A stretch of 64,000 bases of DNA, from assembly GCA_017397175.1 (NCBI GenBank), contig JAFQKA010000001.1, forward strand, positions 98,153-162,152, read 5' to 3'. Origin of the DNA: Clostridia bacterium. GTDB taxonomy: Bacteria; Bacillota; Clostridia; Oscillospirales; CAG-272. This document shows positions 61,897-64,000 of this stretch, piece after piece (position 1 is the stretch's first letter; every line of letters begins with the position of its first letter). Both the position numbers and the translations under genes were made by a program. The notes beneath the pieces are model-generated. The model did no database searches, was not told the origin of the DNA, and was given only the letters and a program-made list of their open reading frames with translations.

Positions 61897-62880
61897 ATGA
61901 ACTTAAAAGGAAAAGATTTTCTTAAGCTTCTTGATTTCACACCCGAGGAAATAGAGGGACTTATCGACCTTGCGGCCGATTTGAAGGCGAAGAAAAAGCA
62001 GGGAATACCCCACCGTTTGTGCGAGGGTAAGAATATTGCGCTGATCTTTGAGAAGACCAGTACGCGCACACGCTGTGCCTTTGAGGTGGCGGCGCACGAT
62101 CTCGGTATGGGCGTGACTTATCTTGATCCCTCGGGATCTCAGATAGGCAAGAAGGAGTCCATTCCCGACACCGCGCGTGTTATCGGACGTATGTTTGACG
62201 GCATTGAGTATCGCGGATTCGGTCAGGAGATCGTTGAGGCACTGGCGAAATACTCACCTGTTCCTGTTTGGAACGGTCTGACAAATGAGTTCCACCCCAC
62301 ACAGATTCTGGCGGATTTTCTCACAATAAAGGAAAAATTCGGCTCACTCAAAGGCAAGAAGCTTGTTTACATGGGCGACGCGCGCTACAACATGGGTAAT
62401 TCTCTCATGGTGGGCTGTGCGAAAATGGGTATGAAGTACGTTGCCTGCGCTCCCGCCGAGTATTTCCCCGATCAAGCTCTCATTGACACCTGCATGGAAA
62501 TTGCAAAAGAGACGGGCGCGGAGCTGTCCTTTGAAGAGGACGTGATGAAGGCTACTGCAGGTGCGGACGTTATCTACACCGACGTTTGGGTGTCCATGGG
62601 CGAGCCTTTCGAGGTCTGGCAGAAACGGATCAACGACCTGTCACCCTATCAGGTGACTGCCGCCGTTATGAAAAACGCAGGTGAAAACGCGGTGTTTATG
62701 CACTGCCTGCCTGCATATCACAACCACGAGACGACCGTTGGAAAAGAGGTCGGCGAAAAGTTTGGACTTGCCGCCCTTGAGGTGACGGAAGAGGTGTTCG
62801 AGGGACCTCAGTCTATCGTTTTCGACGAGGCGGAGAACAGAATGCATACCATCAAAGCCGTCATGGCGGCAACGCTGTGA
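61897..62880 (+). CDS. argF: Ornithine carbamoyltransferase
   Basis: A 327-residue enzyme making citrulline from ornithine and carbamoyl phosphate. Motifs are [13 protein letters not shown] (carbamoyl phosphate), [18 protein letters not shown] and MHCLPAYH. It closes the cluster; carAB is not here. A repeat element with terminator begins eight bases after the stop. Confidence 0.97.
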   Translation: MNLKGKDFLKLLDFTPEEIEGLIDLAADLKAKKKQGIPHRLCEGKNIALIFEKTSTRTRCAFEVAAHDLGMGVTYLDPSGSQIGKKESIPDTARVIGRMFDGIEYRGFGQEIVEALAKYSPVPVWNGLTNEFHPTQILADFLTIKEKFGSLKGKKLVYMGDARYNMGNSLMVGCAKMGMKYVACAPAEYFPDQALIDTCMEIAKETGAELSFEEDVMKATAGADVIYTDVWVSMGEPFEVWQKRINDLSPYQVTAAVMKNAGENAVFMHCLPAYHNHETTVGKEVGEKFGLAALEVTEEVFEGPQSIVFDEAENRMHTIKAVMAATL

Positions 62881-62887
62881 ATTACGC

Positions 62888-62998
62888 GGGGGCTTTTTGA
62901 AAAAAGCCCCCACACCCCAAAAAACTTTCAAAAGAGGGAATAGACAGGCGGATTGTCTCGCCAAATGTGAAAAACGACGGTGTTCAGCCGTCGTTTTT
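62888..62998. repeat. Intergenic repeat A, copy 2, with terminator
   Basis: GGGGGCTTTTTGAAAAAAGCCCCC begins the element; it continues through ACACCCCAAAAAACTTTC and GGGAATAGACAGGCGG. It ends with terminator stem ACGACGG / CCGTCGT (62974-62993) with loop TGTTCAG. That loop is the exact reverse complement of the loop in copy 1. Confidence 0.8.
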
Positions 62999-63028
62999 CT
63001 TTTTGGTTTGGGGAGTCCAGGTCCCTTT

Positions 63029-63200
63029 TCAAAGGGGCTTGGAAAAATATCGGCGTTTTCTTTTGGGAACTTTTCTTTTGCGCCTGTGGCATCAAAAGAA
63101 AAGTGGGGAAACGATTACGGATAACTTCACCCGAGCGTGAGAAGAACGACCACGTCCGCTTTTTCTTTGATGCCACAGGTGCAAAGAAAAAGCTTGACCA
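63029..63200. repeat. Inverted pair of CTTTTCTTTTG palindromes
   Basis: Hairpin one is CTTTTCTTTTG (63070-63080), loop CGCCTGTGGCAT, CAAAAGAAAAG (63093-63103). Hairpin two is CTTTTTCTTTG (63159-63169), loop ATGCCACAGGTG, CAAAGAAAAAG (63182-63192). The loops are reverse complements with one mismatch, so the second is an inverted copy of the first. Bases 63029-63042 also repeat at 44652-44665. No gene lies in 62881-63451. Confidence 0.7.
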
Positions 63201-63355
63201 AAACTCTCAACTCTAAAAACTGCTCGCAAATAACGCGCCCGCTAACCATGTCCCCTCCTTTTTAATATATAAATTATCTAAAACCACCAAAAATACTCCA
63301 TATATATGTCTATTTTGTGCAAATAACCAAAAATGATAAATTTTTCCCAAACCTC

Positions 63356-63384
63356 TTGTATATTGGAAGATTTTGAGATAAAAT
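63356..63384 (+). promoter_or_regulatory. Promoter of gap
   Basis: TTGTAT (63356-63361), 17-base spacer and TAAAAT (63379-63384). The leader to the start is about 60 bases. Confidence 0.75.
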
Positions 63385-63451
63385 ATATGTGTAAAAGAAT
63401 GGCTTTCGCCTTGCTTTAAAAAAATTTATATAAAAACGGAGGATTCCAAAA

Positions 63452-64000
63452 CTGTCAGTTAAAGTTGCTATTAACGGATTCGGCCGCATTGGTCGTCTCG
63501 CATTCCGCCAGATGTTTGGCGCAGAGGGCTATGAGATCGTTGCAATCAACGACCTTACAAAGCCTTCCATGCTCGCTCACCTTCTCAAGTACGACACAGC
63601 TCAGGGTCGTTACGACGGTCACACCGTTACTTCCGACGACGAGGCTAACACAATCACAGTTGACGGCAAGGTTCTCAAGATCTATGCTGAAAAGGACGCT
63701 GCTAACTGCCCTTGGGGCGAACTGGGCGTTGACGTTGTTCTCGAGTGCACAGGCTTCTACTGCTCCACAGAGAAGTCCATGGCTCACATCAACGCAGGCG
63801 CAAAGAAGGTCGTTATCTCTGCTCCCGCAGGTAAGGACCTCAAGACTATCGTTTACTCTGTAAACGAGAACACTCTTACCTCTGATGACAAGATCATCTC
63901 CGCTGCATCCTGCACAACCAACTGCCTCGCTCCTATGGCTAAGGCTCTTAACGACTACGCTCCCATCCAGTCCGGTATCATGACAACTGTTCACGCTTAC
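63452..64000 (+). CDS. gap: Glyceraldehyde-3-phosphate dehydrogenase, N-terminal part, CTG start
   Basis: The first 183 residues are visible; the gene runs off the right edge. Reading from CTG at 63452 gives (M)SVKVAINGFGRIGRLAFRQ, the normal GAPDH N-terminus with its NAD-binding GFGRIGR. The catalytic cysteine lies in ASCTTNCLAP and the partner histidine in TTVHAY. No in-frame ATG, GTG or TTG lies between the ribosome site GGAGG (63438-63442) and the NAD motif; the first ATG would delete that motif. CTG stands nine bases after GGAGG, so it is taken as the initiator. Codon use is strongly biased, as for a highly expressed glycolytic gene. Confidence 0.95.
   Translation, partial: MSVKVAINGFGRIGRLAFRQMFGAEGYEIVAINDLTKPSMLAHLLKYDTAQGRYDGHTVTSDDEANTITVDGKVLKIYAEKDAANCPWGELGVDVVLECTGFYCSTEKSMAHINAGAKKVVISAPAGKDLKTIVYSVNENTLTSDDKIISAASCTTNCLAPMAKALNDYAPIQSGIMTTVHAY

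Noticed and set aside
63465-63863. Open frame starting at an ATG-like position overlapping gap in another frame
   Set aside because: It is an out-of-frame reading of GAPDH; the frame from CTG at 63452 encodes the conserved enzyme.
1-64000. CRISPR arrays, tRNA genes, rRNA, insertion sequences, prophage genes
   Set aside because: None could be recognised on either strand; repeats present are intergenic palindromes, not spaced direct repeats.

Overview
The window looks like chromosome of an anaerobic, spore-former-related, low-to-mid GC Gram-positive bacterium of the class Clostridia, probably an uncultured gut or rumen lineage (inference). Support: consensus sigma-A promoters (TTGACA, 17-bp spacer, TATAAT) with strong AGGAGG-type ribosome binding sites, a T-box leader in front of valS, a SpoVAC homologue, a secreted esterase with a type I dockerin, an LTA-synthase-type protein, a short HisG with HisZ, YqeG, ZapA, and the paired YmfF/YmfH M16 proteins. 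No tRNA, rRNA, CRISPR array, insertion sequence or prophage was seen.

Layout. 0-12 kb: end of galT, an aminotransferase, a small membrane protein, a 945-residue dockerin esterase, T-box plus valS, then a leftward set (phosphoribosyltransferase-like protein, M24 peptidase, endonuclease IV-like protein, YqeG). 12-24 kb: rightward rimM-trmD, an O-antigen-ligase-like membrane protein with two tandem DUF4330-like proteins, HPr, and the run uvrC-rsmD-coaD-ymfF-ymfH-lgt-folD. 24-27 kb: a patch of small genes (helical protein, lone spoVAC, a 56-residue ribbon-helix-helix protein divergent from a SLOG protein, nth). 27-35 kb: zapA, U32 protein, dut, maf, mreBCD and PBP2, which form an elongation/division cluster, then a YerC-type TrpR homologue.

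35-43.5 kb: a complete leftward histidine operon (TrpR-like regulator, hisZ-hisG fusion, hisD, C, B, H, A, F, IE, K). Its promoter is a perfect consensus overlapped by an 8+8 bp palindrome, so the first gene probably encodes the operon's own repressor. 43.7-54.5 kb: radC, copA, a BMP-type nucleoside ABC transporter operon and an LTA synthase-like protein. 54.7-62.9 kb: a complete arginine cluster argG-H-C-J-B-D-F under a perfect promoter. The window ends in a gap (GAPDH) gene whose only plausible start codon is CTG.

Between genes lie several related palindromic repeats (8.5, 24.2, 44.6, 52.3, 59.6 and 62.9-63.2 kb), some carrying terminators whose loops are inverted between copies. The best candidates for something new are this repeat family, the HisZ-HisG fusion with its self-contained operator, the CTG-started gap, the dockerin/LRR/CE7 esterase, and the small ribbon-helix-helix/SLOG divergent pair.
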